From: Pelagibius sp050330205
GTDB lineage: Bacteria; Pseudomonadota; Alphaproteobacteria; Kiloniellales; Kiloniellaceae
Direction: 5' to 3'
Assembly: GCA_050330205.1 (NCBI GenBank)
Contig: JBHJOA010000007.1
Location: 62,001-126,000, forward strand
Length of the DNA stretch: 64,000 nucleotides
The position numbers and the translations under genes were made by a program. Shown here one piece after another: positions 39,328 to 49,813 of this stretch. Within the stretch, counting starts at the first letter, position 1; each line of letters opens with the position of its first letter. The notes beneath the pieces were generated by a model that saw only the letters and a list, made by a program, of their open reading frames with translations, searched no databases and was not told the origin of the DNA.

Positions 39328-39585
39328 ATGGCCGCTGAAAAGAACCAGAGCGTGCAGGACGTATTCCTCAATCACATCAGGAAGAACAAGGTCCCGGTGA
39401 CCGTCTTTCTCGTGAACGGCGTGAAGCTGCAGGGGATCGTCACTTGGTTTGACAATTTCTCGGTCCTGCTGCGGCGCGACGCACACTCGCAGCTGGTCTA
39501 CAAACACGCCATTTCGACCGTGATGCCGGCGACCCCCGTCCAGCTTTTCGACCCGGCCAAGGAAGAAGAGGCGGCCGAGGGCTGA
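39328..39585 (+). CDS. hfq: RNA chaperone Hfq
   Basis: Hfq forms hexamer rings that pair small RNAs with messenger RNAs. The 85-residue product has the Sm1 motif (VPVTVFLVNGVKLQGIVTWFD) and the Sm2 motif (YKHAIST), preceded by the typical SVQDVFLNHIRKNK helix. The acidic tail (AKEEEAAEG) is short as in other Alphaproteobacteria. The ATG at 39328 is chosen because conservation begins there. The upstream open frame of 67 codons represents the leader. hflX lies 98 bases downstream. Confidence 0.96.
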   Translation: MAAEKNQSVQDVFLNHIRKNKVPVTVFLVNGVKLQGIVTWFDNFSVLLRRDAHSQLVYKHAISTVMPATPVQLFDPAKEEEAAEG

Positions 39586-39682
39586 GCCTTCCGCACGGTC
39601 GTGGCAAGACTGAAACTCCAGGCATTGCCCCGTCGACCGGGGGCCTGAACGAGAGGGGCGGCGCCCGGCGCCGCCACTGCCC

Positions 39683-41065
39683 ATGACCGAAACCGCTGCC
39701 AAGATCGAGCGCGCCTACGTCGTGCACCCCGACAAGCTGCAGCCCGGCCTGCGCGCGGCGGACGCGCGCCTGGCCGAGGCCGTCGGCCTGGCTGCCGCCA
39801 TCGACCTTGCGGTGGTGGGCAGCGAGGTGGTGCCGGTCAAGCGGCCGCGCCCGGCCACGATGCTTGGCGGCGGCGCCGTCGAGCGCCTGGCCGAGGAACT
39901 GCGCCTGCTCGAGGTCGGCGTGGTTGTGGTCGACGCGGCGCTGACCCCGGTGCAGCAGCGCAACCTGGAGCGCGCCTGGGACTGCAAGGTCATCGACCGC
40001 ACCGGCCTGATCCTGGAGATCTTCGGCGAGCGCGCCCGCACCAAGGAAGGCAAGCTTCAGGTGGAGCTGGCGGCGCTGACCTATCAGCGCTCCCGCCTGG
40101 TGCGGTCCTGGACCCACTTGGAGCGTCAGCGCGGTGGCTTCGGCTTCATGGGCGGCCCCGGCGAGAGCCAGCTGGAGATCGACCGCCGCCTGATCACCGA
40201 GCGCATCGCCCGCCTCAAGAAAGAGCTCGACCAGGTGCAGCGCACCCGCTCGCTGCATCGCGGGGCCCGGCAGCGCGTGCCCTATCCGGTCGTCGCCCTG
40301 GTCGGCTACACCAACGCCGGCAAGTCGACCCTCTTCAACCGCCTGACCGAGGCCAAGGTGCTGGCCCGCGACCAGCTCTTCGCCACGCTGGACCCCACCA
40401 TGCGGCGGGTCCGCCTGCCGTCCGGCCAGACGATCATCCTCTCCGACACCGTCGGCTTCATCTCCGACCTGCCGACCGACCTGGTGGCCGCCTTCCGCGC
40501 CACCCTGGAGGAGGTGACGGAGGCCGACATCATCCTCCATGTGCGCGACGTCGCCCATTCGGACAGCCTCGCCCAGCAGGCCGACGTCCAGGCGGTGCTG
40601 GCCGACCTCGGCATCTCCGAGGCCGCCGGCCACGTGCTCGAGGTTCTGAACAAGGCCGACCTGCTGGACCCGGCCGGGCGTGCCCACCTGGCCCAGCGGG
40701 TCGCCCAGGGCGCCGATCCGGCGTCCGCCCGGGAACCCGACAGCGTGCTCTGCTCGGCGCTGACCGGCGAGGGCTGCGACGACGTCCTCGCCCTCATCGA
40801 CCGCCGCCTCTCGCTGCGGCGGCGCCAGGTGACCGTCGCCCTGGAGCTGGCGGAGGGCGAGGCCCTGGCCTGGCTCTACCAGCACGGCGAGGTGGTGGCC
40901 CGCCGCGACCAGGGGCTCGGCACCGAGGTCGACGTGAAGATCGCCCAGAGGGACCTGGAGCGCTTCCTTAAGAAATTCGGCGGAATCGTTGAAAACGCTG
41001 AGATTCTGGCCGCCTTGACCGCGGAGCCGGCGGCGCCGGCCGGAAACCTCGCCTCCAGCGGTTGA
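39683..41065 (+). CDS. hflX: GTPase HflX
   Basis: HflX is a ribosome-associated GTPase that splits stalled 70S ribosomes, notably under heat stress. The 460-residue product has the N-terminal HflX domain (about 30-195, GGGAVERLAEEL and ERQRGGFGFMGGPGESQLEIDRRLI), and the GTPase domain with G1 GYTNAGKSTLFN, G3 DTVGFI and G4 NKADLLD. The C-terminus has a short extra domain. The stop codon overlaps the -35 box of the groESL promoter. The hfq-hflX pair is widely conserved. Confidence 0.95.
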   Translation: MTETAAKIERAYVVHPDKLQPGLRAADARLAEAVGLAAAIDLAVVGSEVVPVKRPRPATMLGGGAVERLAEELRLLEVGVVVVDAALTPVQQRNLERAWDCKVIDRTGLILEIFGERARTKEGKLQVELAALTYQRSRLVRSWTHLERQRGGFGFMGGPGESQLEIDRRLITERIARLKKELDQVQRTRSLHRGARQRVPYPVVALVGYTNAGKSTLFNRLTEAKVLARDQLFATLDPTMRRVRLPSGQTIILSDTVGFISDLPTDLVAAFRATLEEVTEADIILHVRDVAHSDSLAQQADVQAVLADLGISEAAGHVLEVLNKADLLDPAGRAHLAQRVAQGADPASAREPDSVLCSALTGEGCDDVLALIDRRLSLRRRQVTVALELAEGEALAWLYQHGEVVARRDQGLGTEVDVKIAQRDLERFLKKFGGIVENAEILAALTAEPAAPAGNLASSG

Positions 41066-41090
41066 CTCCTCCCGCCCGGGCTTTTATATG
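41062..41090 (+). promoter_or_regulatory. groESL promoter (sigma-70 type)
   Basis: TTGACT (41062-41067) and TATATG (41085-41090) with a spacer of exactly 17 bases form a strong housekeeping promoter. Its -35 box includes the stop codon of hflX. Transcription would start within the CIRCE operator that follows, giving a leader of about 115 bases. Confidence 0.8.
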
Positions 41091-41094
41091 CTCG

Positions 41095-41121
41095 CTAGCA
41101 CTCACTACGGCTGAGTGCTAA
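41095..41121 (+). promoter_or_regulatory. CIRCE operator (HrcA binding site) of groESL
   Basis: The element reads CTAGCACTC, a 9-base spacer, and GAGTGCTAA. It deviates from the consensus (TTAGCACTC-N9-GAGTGCTAA) only at the first base. HrcA binds CIRCE and represses groESL until heat stress titrates GroEL. Its place just after the -10 box fits repression. The hrcA gene is not in the window. Confidence 0.95.
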
Positions 41122-41212
41122 TACTGGCGCAACGCCGGGAAGACGAGCGGGTCCGCGGGAACCATTCCGGGGCCTTCACCCGAACCGAAACCAATCAGAC
41201 AGGGTAGATTCC

Positions 41213-41500
41213 ATGAAATTCAGGCCGCTGCATGACCGTGTCGTGGTCGAGCCGCTGGAGGAAGAAGAAAAGACCGCCGGTGGCATCATCATTCCCGACA
41301 CTGCCAAAGAAAAGCCCATGCAAGGCAAGGTCCTTGCCGCCGGACCCGGATCCCGCGGCGAGGACGGCAAGCTGGTCGCCCTGGACGTGAAGAAGGGCGA
41401 CAAGGTGCTCTACGGCAAGTGGTCCGGCACCGAAGTGAAGCTTGATGGCAAGACCATGCTGATCATGCGTGAGTCCGACATCATGGGCGTTTTGCAATAA
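41213..41500 (+). CDS. groES: Co-chaperonin GroES
   Basis: GroES is the heptameric lid of the GroEL folding chamber. The 95-residue product has the N-terminal signature MKFRPLHDRVVVEPLEEEEKTAGGIIIPDTAKEKPMQG, including the mobile loop that binds GroEL, and the C-terminal ESDIMGVL. It begins 92 bases after the CIRCE element and lies 15 bases before groEL. Confidence 0.98.
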   Translation: MKFRPLHDRVVVEPLEEEEKTAGGIIIPDTAKEKPMQGKVLAAGPGSRGEDGKLVALDVKKGDKVLYGKWSGTEVKLDGKTMLIMRESDIMGVLQ

Positions 41501-41515
41501 GGAAGAGAACCAGAT

Positions 41516-43171
<1,656 letters not shown>

Positions 43172-43216
43172 GAAGCCCAAACCCGACCGTCTCAGGCTCT
43201 ACCGCCTGAAGATCGA

Positions 43217-43246
43217 GGGCCGCGGCACACCGCCGCGGCCCTTTTT
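43217..43246 (+). terminator. Rho-independent terminator of groESL
   Basis: A perfect 10-base stem (GGGCCGCGGC / GCCGCGGCCC) with a 5-base loop is followed directly by five T residues. It lies 46 bases after the groEL stop codon and before the next gene. Confidence 0.92.
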
Positions 43247-43308
43247 CCTTGCCCGCGCCGCCGTTTTCGCCGAAGACCCGTCACCGGATCCAGGAACGGA
43301 AATCCCCC

Positions 43309-44127
43309 TTGCTCGACGTCAGCAAAGTCACCGCCGCCATCGAGGAGGTCGCCGCCGAGGACGTGCTGCCGCGCTTCCAGGCCCTGGCCGCCCACGAGGT
43401 GCAGGAGAAGGTGGCCGGCGAACTGGTGACCGTCGTCGACCTGGCGGTGGAGCGCCGGTTGACGGCGCGGCTGCTCGACCTGCTGCCGGGCTCGGTGGTG
43501 GTCGGCGAGGAAGCCGCCCACGCCGACCCCAGGCTGATGGACCGCCTGACCGAAGACGCCCCGGTGTGGATCGTCGATCCCATCGACGGCACCCGCAACT
43601 TCGCGCACGGCCGCCCCACCTTCGCCATCATGGTCGCCCTGGCACGCCGCGGCGAGGGCGTCGCCGCCTGGATCCTCGAGCCGGTCAGCGGCAGGTTCGG
43701 CATCGCCGAACTGGGCGGCGGCGCCTGGATGGGCGGCCGGCGTCTCAGGGTCGCCCCGGGCGACGTCCCGGCCCGCATGACCGGCAGCCTGCACGCCTCC
43801 AGCTACGCCCCGCCGGAGCTCGCCCGCCGGGTCGACCGCCGCCGAGAGCGGGTGACGGCGGTGAAGTCGCTGCGCTGCGCCGGCGCCGAGTACCTGCGCC
43901 TGGCCGCCGGGGAGACGCAGTTCTCCCTCTTCACCCGGCTGATGCCCTGGGACCACCTGCCGGGCACGCTGATCCACAGCGAGGCCGGCGGCATCGCCCT
44001 CTGCTTCGACGGCACGCCCTACAACGCCGGGCGCTACCGCGAGATCGGCCTGCTGATGGCGCCCGACCGGCCGAGCTGGGACGCCCTCCACGCCACCCTG
44101 CTGGGCGTGGACGCGCCGGGGGCCTGA
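43309..44127 (+). CDS. Inositol monophosphatase family protein
   Basis: The 272-residue product belongs to the Li-sensitive, Mg-dependent inositol monophosphatase/CysQ family. Motifs are VGEEAAH, the metal-binding WIVDPIDGTRNFAHG and the C-terminal PWDHLPGTLIHSEAGG. Substrates in bacteria range from inositol phosphates to 3'-phosphoadenosine 5'-phosphate and histidinol phosphate, so the exact one is not assigned. A start at TTG 43309 (LLDVSKVTAAIEE) is preferred, with AGGAACGG upstream. An earlier TTG at 43249 would begin directly after the groESL terminator and is not conserved. Confidence 0.85.
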   Translation: MLDVSKVTAAIEEVAAEDVLPRFQALAAHEVQEKVAGELVTVVDLAVERRLTARLLDLLPGSVVVGEEAAHADPRLMDRLTEDAPVWIVDPIDGTRNFAHGRPTFAIMVALARRGEGVAAWILEPVSGRFGIAELGGGAWMGGRRLRVAPGDVPARMTGSLHASSYAPPELARRVDRRRERVTAVKSLRCAGAEYLRLAAGETQFSLFTRLMPWDHLPGTLIHSEAGGIALCFDGTPYNAGRYREIGLLMAPDRPSWDALHATLLGVDAPGA

Positions 44128-44290
44128 CGGCGCCAAAGCCGGCGCGACCTCGACGAGGTGCTGGCATCAGCGAGTCGGTGAATCTGGCACTGGAAGTTGT
44201 CCCGCCGGCGCACTAGGGTGCGGCGGCGCAGCGGGCTGCTGAACAGGCCACTTCGCCGGCGTCGCGGCCGGCGCGGAATCCGCTGGGATG

Positions 44291-44324
44291 CCAGACAAAC
44301 ATAAACACCAGACAAACATAAACA
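44291..44324. repeat. Perfect 17-bp tandem duplication directly upstream of ald
   Basis: CCAGACAAACATAAACA occurs twice without a gap. The repeat is AT-rich in a GC-rich surrounding, and the second copy ends 14 bases before the ald ATG, just ahead of its GAGGACAGGA ribosome site. It may be a paired regulator site, a translation-affecting leader, or a recent slippage duplication. Confidence 0.85.
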
Positions 44325-44338
44325 GAGGACAGGACATC

Positions 44339-45457
<1,119 letters not shown>

Positions 45458-45462
45458 ATCTG

Positions 45463-45551
45463 CTTCGAGACGCCCCTGCAGGGCTCCTCAGTATGAGGTC
45501 AAACATATTCTCCTCACCCTGAGGAGGCGCGGCAGCGCCGTCTCGAAGGGC
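45463..45551. repeat. Palindromic intergenic repeat, family B, copy 1
   Basis: Two half-elements face each other: CTTCGAGACGCCC...GGGCTCCTCAGTATGAGG and CCTCACCCTGAGGAGG...CGCCGTCTCGAAG, separated by 13 AT-rich bases. Each half is itself a hairpin. It fills most of the 205-bp gap between ald and the transaminase. The pattern CTTCGAGAC...CTCCTCAGGATGAGG is a known type of alphaproteobacterial intergenic repeat. Confidence 0.85.
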
Positions 45552-45662
45552 GCTGGCCTCACAGGTCGCCGCCATTTGGGCCTAGCTCGCCCCTCGGGGG
45601 CGGCGCTAGACTGTCCGCTAAGGTTCTGCATCAACCCGGAAAACCCTAGGAAAGCCAGGCCG

Positions 45663-46982
45663 ATGAACTTCATCCCGCCGATTCCCAATTCGCTCGAGCA
45701 GCACTGGATGCCGTTTACCGCGAACCGCCACTTCAAGGCGAACCCGCGCATCCTGACCCGTGCCGAGGGCGTGTACTTCACCACCGATCACGGCAACAAG
45801 GTGATCGACGGCTCGGCCGGCCTGTTCTGCGTCGCCGCCGGCCACGGCAGGCGCGAGATCGCCGAGGCGGTCAACGAGGCGCTCACCACTCTCGACTACG
45901 CGCCGCCTTTCCAGTTCGGCCATCCGGCTTCCTTCGAGGTGGCGCGCCGCATCGCCTCGGTGACGCCGGCCGACCTCGACCACATCTTCTTCGCCAACTC
46001 CGGCTCCGAGGCGGTGGACACCGCCCTGAAGATCGCGCTGGCCTACCACAAGGCGCGCGGCGAAGGGCAGCGGATGCGCCTGGTCGGCCGCGAGCGCGCC
46101 TATCACGGCGTCAACTTCGGCGGCCTCGCCGTCGCCGGCATGGTGAACAACAAGAAGGCCTTCGGGCTCGGCCTGCCCGGCGCGCTGCATCTGCGCCACA
46201 CCCACCTGCCGGAACACAAATTCGCCGTCGGCCAGCCGGAGACCGGCGCCGACCTCGCCGACGACCTGCAGCGCTTCGTCGATCTGCACGGCGCCGACTC
46301 CATCGCCTGCTGCATCGTCGAGCCGATCGCCGGCTCAACCGGCGTGCTGGTGCCGCCCAAGGGCTACCTGCAGCGCCTGCGCGAGATCTGCGACCGCCAC
46401 GGCATCTTGCTGATCTTCGACGAGGTGATCTGCGGCTTCGGGCGTACCGGCAAGCAGTTCGGCTCCGACAGCTTCGGCGTGGTTCCGGACATCATCACCA
46501 TGGCCAAGGCGCTGACCAACGGCGTGGTGCCGATGGGCGCGGTGGCCGTCAACGACAAGGTCCACAATGTGCTGATGGACGCCGCCCCGGAAGCCGGCAT
46601 CGAGCTGTTCCACGGCTACACCTATTCCGGCTGCCCGGTGGCCTCGGCCGCCGCACTGGCGACCCGCGACATCTTCGAGAACGAGCAGCTCGTGGAGCGC
46701 GCGGCCAAGATGACGCCGAAGTTCCTCGAGGCGCTCTACTCGATGAAGGATCTTGCCGCGGTGACCGACATCCGCGGCTACGGCATGATCGGCGGCATCG
46801 ACCTCGCACCGCTGGACCAGCCGGGCGGCCGCGGCCTGAAGGTGATGCAGGAACTCTACGACGCCGGCTGCATGGTGAAGATGACCGGCGACTGCGCCCT
46901 GGTCTCGCCGCCGCTGGTCTGCGAAGACCAGCACATCGACGAGATCTTCACCAAGCTGCGCGGCGTCATCGCCAGGCAGTAG
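45663..46982 (+). CDS. Omega-amino acid:pyruvate aminotransferase (PLP class III)
   Basis: The 439-residue product is a class III aminotransferase closest to beta-alanine/omega-amino acid:pyruvate transaminases (LEQHWMPFTANRHFKANPRI start, HGYTYSGCPVASAAALA, DEVICGFGRTGKQFG). The PLP lysine is Lys282 in ITMAKALTNG. The expected reaction takes an amino group from beta-alanine, taurine or a polyamine product to pyruvate, forming alanine. The upstream ald gene would recycle alanine. With polyamine uptake genes 4 kb away, a role in amine catabolism is plausible but inferred. Confidence 0.9.
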   Translation: MNFIPPIPNSLEQHWMPFTANRHFKANPRILTRAEGVYFTTDHGNKVIDGSAGLFCVAAGHGRREIAEAVNEALTTLDYAPPFQFGHPASFEVARRIASVTPADLDHIFFANSGSEAVDTALKIALAYHKARGEGQRMRLVGRERAYHGVNFGGLAVAGMVNNKKAFGLGLPGALHLRHTHLPEHKFAVGQPETGADLADDLQRFVDLHGADSIACCIVEPIAGSTGVLVPPKGYLQRLREICDRHGILLIFDEVICGFGRTGKQFGSDSFGVVPDIITMAKALTNGVVPMGAVAVNDKVHNVLMDAAPEAGIELFHGYTYSGCPVASAAALATRDIFENEQLVERAAKMTPKFLEALYSMKDLAAVTDIRGYGMIGGIDLAPLDQPGGRGLKVMQELYDAGCMVKMTGDCALVSPPLVCEDQHIDEIFTKLRGVIARQ

Positions 46983-46993
46983 CGCGGGCGCCG

Positions 46994-47386
46994 TCAGGGC
47001 CGGTGCAGGGTGATGAGATGTTCGCCGCCGGATTCGCCCGGGGTGATCTCGTAGACGATGCTGCCGGTCGTCCCGCCGACGGTCGCCTCGGCGCTGCAGC
47101 GCCGCGCTGCCTCGGGGTCGCCTGCCGGCTCGGCGTCGACCTCGCGCATCTTCGCGAACTTCACCGGCGTGGAGGCCGCGCCGCCGGCACCGCGCTCCAG
47201 CATCTCGCGGAGCTGATGGCGCACCGCCCGCTCGTCGCAGCCGGGCAGATCATCCGGTTCCCAGTAGTAGTAGACGTTGCCGGCCTCCGCCGCCACGGCG
47301 GTCACCAGGATCAGCGCCGGCCAGGATTGACGACGCATCCGGGCGAGGAACCGCTGCGATCGGGAGTCCATCGTTGGCGCCCACAT
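46994..47386 (-). CDS. Small membrane-anchored or secreted protein of unknown function, third gene of ECF sigma operon
   Basis: The 130-residue product starts with an ATG directly after the anti-sigma stop codon (TAAGATG). A hydrophobic stretch near residues 18-35 (WPALILVTAVAAEAGN) could be a signal or anchor. The remaining part has YYYWEPDDLPGCDERAV and one Cys near the middle plus another later, so a disulfide in the periplasm is possible. No family was recognised. It is probably cotranscribed with the sigma and anti-sigma genes. A second ATG five codons later is an alternative start. Confidence 0.65.
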   Translation of the reverse strand: MWAPTMDSRSQRFLARMRRQSWPALILVTAVAAEAGNVYYYWEPDDLPGCDERAVRHQLREMLERGAGGAASTPVKFAKMREVDAEPAGDPEAARRCSAEATVGGTTGSIVYEITPGESGGEHLITLHRP

Positions 47387-47387
47387 C

Positions 47388-48317
47388 TTAGTTGACCTGG
47401 ACCGCCGGGCCGCCGTTGTCGGGAGCCGGCGAATGCGGCACCACGGGGGCCAGAAGGCTCGGCTCCTCGGCACCGTTCGCCTGGGTCGCGGCGGGCGTGT
47501 CGGGCGACAGCGCCATGGTGGGCGCCTCGTCGCTCAGCCTCGCGCGCTCCACCGCTTCGCGGATCGCCACGGCAAGCTGGTCGGACTCGACGCCGGCGGC
47601 GTTGGTGGTCATGGCGAAGGCGAGGGGGCCGTCCAGCCAGTAGAGGACGTTCACGTCCCCCGCGTCGGCCCGGCCGAGCCCGCTGCTCGCCTCGTCCCAG
47701 CGCGGGCGCAGGAAGAGGTTGATGGCGGTGCCGTCGATCCGCTGGTAGAGCAGCCGCACCATGGGGTCGCTGTCGGGCCCGAGCATCTCCTTGGCCATCA
47801 GGTCGAATCCCTGGCCGGTGAGGTCCGGCGCGGTCAGCTCCAGGGCGATGCGCTGGTTGAGCCAGCCGAGCGGCTGAATAGCAGCGTCTGCGGCGGCCGG
47901 CGTCGCCGAGGGGTCGGCGGCGGTGCCGCTGTGAACCGCCGCGGCGCGCTCCACGAACCCGCTGAGCGCCCACTGCGCGTCCTGGTCGCGCTGGCCGATG
48001 AACCAGCCGGTGAGGGACGACGCCACCAGCAGGGCGACGGCGGCGGCGATCTGCGCCAGGCGCCGGCCGGACCGCGGCGCGGAACCGCCATGTAAAACGG
48101 CGCTCAGCCGGACGGGCACCGGCTCGCGCAGCACGGCGCCGTGGTGCGCCCGGATTTCATCGTTCTGCGCGCGGATCTCCGCGACCAGCGCTGCCGCGTC
48201 GGGGTTCGCGGCAAGATAGCGTTCCACTTCATCCTTGCGCGGCAGGTCGACCTCGAGCTGCCCGTCGGCATAGGCGAAAAGGTCGATCTCCCGGATCGCT
48301 TCGTAGCGTTCGATCAC
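47388..48317 (-). CDS. Membrane anti-sigma factor
   Basis: The 309-residue product has a cytoplasmic N-terminal domain with IDLFAYADGQLEVDLPRKDEVERYLAANPDAAALV, the usual anti-sigma pattern of ECF partners but without the Cys/His zinc residues. One membrane segment follows at about 87-107 (IAAAVALLVASSLTGWFIG) and then a periplasmic part of about 200 residues. It would hold the ECF sigma factor at the membrane until a signal arrives. The start is a GTG overlapping the sigma stop (GTGA). Confidence 0.88.
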   Translation of the reverse strand: MIERYEAIREIDLFAYADGQLEVDLPRKDEVERYLAANPDAAALVAEIRAQNDEIRAHHGAVLREPVPVRLSAVLHGGSAPRSGRRLAQIAAAVALLVASSLTGWFIGQRDQDAQWALSGFVERAAAVHSGTAADPSATPAAADAAIQPLGWLNQRIALELTAPDLTGQGFDLMAKEMLGPDSDPMVRLLYQRIDGTAINLFLRPRWDEASSGLGRADAGDVNVLYWLDGPLAFAMTTNAAGVESDQLAVAIREAVERARLSDEAPTMALSPDTPAATQANGAEEPSLLAPVVPHSPAPDNGGPAVQVN

Positions 48318-48826
48318 TTCACCCTCCGCAGACTGTGCCGGGCGCCGCCCTGGGCTCGCAGGTCGCGCAGTGCCTGGCGGCCGCGCGACAACCGCGAGCG
48401 GACCGTGCCGATCGGCAGGCCGAGAATCTCGGCGGCCTCGTCATAGGCAACGCCCTCGAGCGCCACCAACAGAACTACGTCGCGCTGCTCCTCCGGCAGC
48501 CGGTCGAGCGCCTCGCCGATGTGCCGGCACTCCACCCGGTGTTCCTGGTTGGCCGGCTGCGCGGCCACGGCGTCGATGGCGTCCGCGGCGGCCGGCTGCT
48601 CCCGGCGCTGCCGCCGCCGGCGATGGTCGATGTGGGTGCGGTAGAGCATGCTGAACATCCAGCTTCGCAGGCTCCCCCGACGCCGCCAAAGCTGCCGCTT
48701 CCTCAGCGCCCGCTCCAGGCAGTCCTGCACCACGTCGTCGGCTTCGTCCCGATCTTTCGTCAGCGCCATCGCAAAGCGCCTCAGGTGCGGAATCTGCCTC
48801 GCAATGGCCCACTTGAGGTCGTCCAC
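48314..48826 (-). CDS. ECF family RNA polymerase sigma factor
   Basis: The 170-residue product has sigma region 2 (FAMALTKDRDEADDVVQDCLERAL) and region 4 (LDRLPEEQRDVVLLVALEGVAYDEAAEILGLPIGTVRSRLSRGRQAL), with no regions 1 or 3, as in ECF sigma factors. The GTG at 48826 is chosen because AGGGAGAG lies at the right distance. An upstream ATG nine codons earlier lacks one. It is cotranscribed with its anti-sigma factor and preceded by a promoter that it may recognise itself. Confidence 0.93.
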   Translation of the reverse strand: MDDLKWAIARQIPHLRRFAMALTKDRDEADDVVQDCLERALRKRQLWRRRGSLRSWMFSMLYRTHIDHRRRRQRREQPAAADAIDAVAAQPANQEHRVECRHIGEALDRLPEEQRDVVLLVALEGVAYDEAAEILGLPIGTVRSRLSRGRQALRDLRAQGGARHSLRRVK

Positions 48827-48877
48827 AGGCTCTCCCTGCCCGGGGGGCGGCACACAGCGGCCCCCAACTGATGAGTA

Positions 48878-48903
48878 GACGGTTCCCGGAGGCGAAAGGT
48901 TCC
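48878..48903 (-). promoter_or_regulatory. Probable ECF-dependent promoter of the sigma/anti-sigma operon
   Basis: On the minus strand, GGAAC (48903-48899), 17 bases, and CGTC (48881-48878) form an ECF-type promoter 52 bases upstream of the sigma start codon. The same pair with the same spacing occurs in the other direction at 48934-48959, which supports both. Confidence 0.75.
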
Positions 48904-48933
48904 GGTGTCGGCGAAAAAAGAATGGAGCGGCCT

Positions 48934-48959
48934 GGAACTATCGGCGCTCGCGGACCGTC
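48934..48959 (+). promoter_or_regulatory. Probable ECF-dependent promoter of the DUF4168 gene
   Basis: GGAAC (48934-48938), 17 bases, and CGTC (48956-48959) match the facing promoter of the sigma operon exactly in both boxes and spacing. The start codon of the DUF4168 gene is 77 bases further on. Confidence 0.75.
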
Positions 48960-49035
48960 CATCTCGGGAATGCGGCGCGAAACCGCCTTTCCCGGACGGA
49001 AGCCACCGTCAAATCACCAGTAAGGAGAGTTGTTT

Positions 49036-49437
49036 ATGAACCATGCAGCCCAAAGCGCCCGCCGGACCATGGTCTTCGGCCGCGAAACCGGCCTGCTTGT
49101 CGCCCTGGCTGCGACCCTGATGTTCATCCTGTCGGTCCTCGCCTATCCCGCCGCCGCCCAGCAGGCGCCGGACGGCTACAGCGACCAGGAACTGCAGGCC
49201 TTCGCGGCGGCGGCCCTCAAGGTCGAACAGCTGAACGAGAAGTGGATCCCGCAGATCGCCGAGGCCGAGAACGCCGACGAGGATGCGGCGCTGCGCCAGG
49301 AGGCGATGCAGGAAATGCGGGCCGCCGTCCAAGAAGAAGGTCTGTCGGTGCAGGACTACAACACCATCTACGATGCGGCGCAGCGCGATCCCCAGGTGAT
49401 GCAGGTCATCGAGGACCATCGCGAGTCGCTGCGCTGA
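49036..49437 (+). CDS. Secreted DUF4168-like protein, putative ECF target
   Basis: The 133-residue product has an N-terminal hydrophobic segment (GLLVALAATLMFILSVLAYPAAA) that looks like a signal peptide ending near AAA-QQ. The mature part begins GYSDQELQAFAAAALKVEQLNEKWI, the hallmark of DUF4168, and is predicted all-helical and acidic. The ATG at 49036 follows AAGGAGAG. Periplasmic function is unknown. An ECF-type promoter lies directly upstream, so it is the most likely target of the divergent sigma factor. Confidence 0.82.
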   Translation: MNHAAQSARRTMVFGRETGLLVALAATLMFILSVLAYPAAAQQAPDGYSDQELQAFAAAALKVEQLNEKWIPQIAEAENADEDAALRQEAMQEMRAAVQEEGLSVQDYNTIYDAAQRDPQVMQVIEDHRESLR

Positions 49438-49546
49438 CCCAAGCTGACCAAAAAGGCCGCTCGACGATCGATCCCGACAGGTGCGGGTCCGACACGCGGC
49501 CGCGGTGACCCCCGCACCCCCGCACGACAACGAGAGGAGGTTAGCT

Positions 49547-49675
49547 ATGCGACGCCAACTTGCCATGCTGCTCGGCGGCCTGTTCATCGCCGCCGGCATC
49601 GCCGCCTGCGACGATCCCTCGGGCGGTGGCGGCCAGCAGCCGCCGCCGGCGCCGCAGTCGCAGCCGGCGCAGTAG
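49547..49675 (+). CDS. Small lipoprotein (42 aa)
   Basis: The very short product begins MRRQLAMLLGGLFIAAGIAACDDPS, a lipoprotein signal with lipobox IAAC. The mature peptide is only about 23 residues of Gly, Pro and Gln. A strong GAGAGGAGG ribosome site precedes the ATG. Asp at position +2 after the Cys would keep it in the inner membrane by the enterobacterial rule, although this may not hold here. It is followed by a hairpin that may end the DUF4168 operon. Confidence 0.72.
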   Translation: MRRQLAMLLGGLFIAAGIAACDDPSGGGGQQPPPAPQSQPAQ

Positions 49676-49704
49676 ACCGCACCGCGCTGCCTGCCAGCAC
49701 GGCC

Positions 49705-49740
49705 ACGGCCCCGGCGGAAACGCCGGGGCCGTTCACGTTT
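49705..49740 (+). terminator. Probable terminator after the small lipoprotein gene
   Basis: A perfect 12-base stem (ACGGCCCCGGCG / CGCCGGGGCCGT) is closed by a GAAA tetraloop and followed by TCACGTTTT. The T-run is short, so termination strength is uncertain. Confidence 0.65.
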
Positions 49741-49813
49741 TCGGAGATGGTCGGCGTCTTCGATCTCGGGTAAAATCAACCGTTCCGTTTGCAACCGAGG
49801 TGTGGGGGTACAC

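Noticed and set aside
43249..43308. TTG start at 43249 for the inositol-monophosphatase gene
   Set aside because: It follows the groESL terminator by 2 bases, leaving no room for promoter or ribosome site; the N-terminal extension is not conserved-looking.
44291..44324. Tandem repeat considered as a CRISPR remnant
   Set aside because: There are only two gap-free copies without spacers, and no cas genes nearby.
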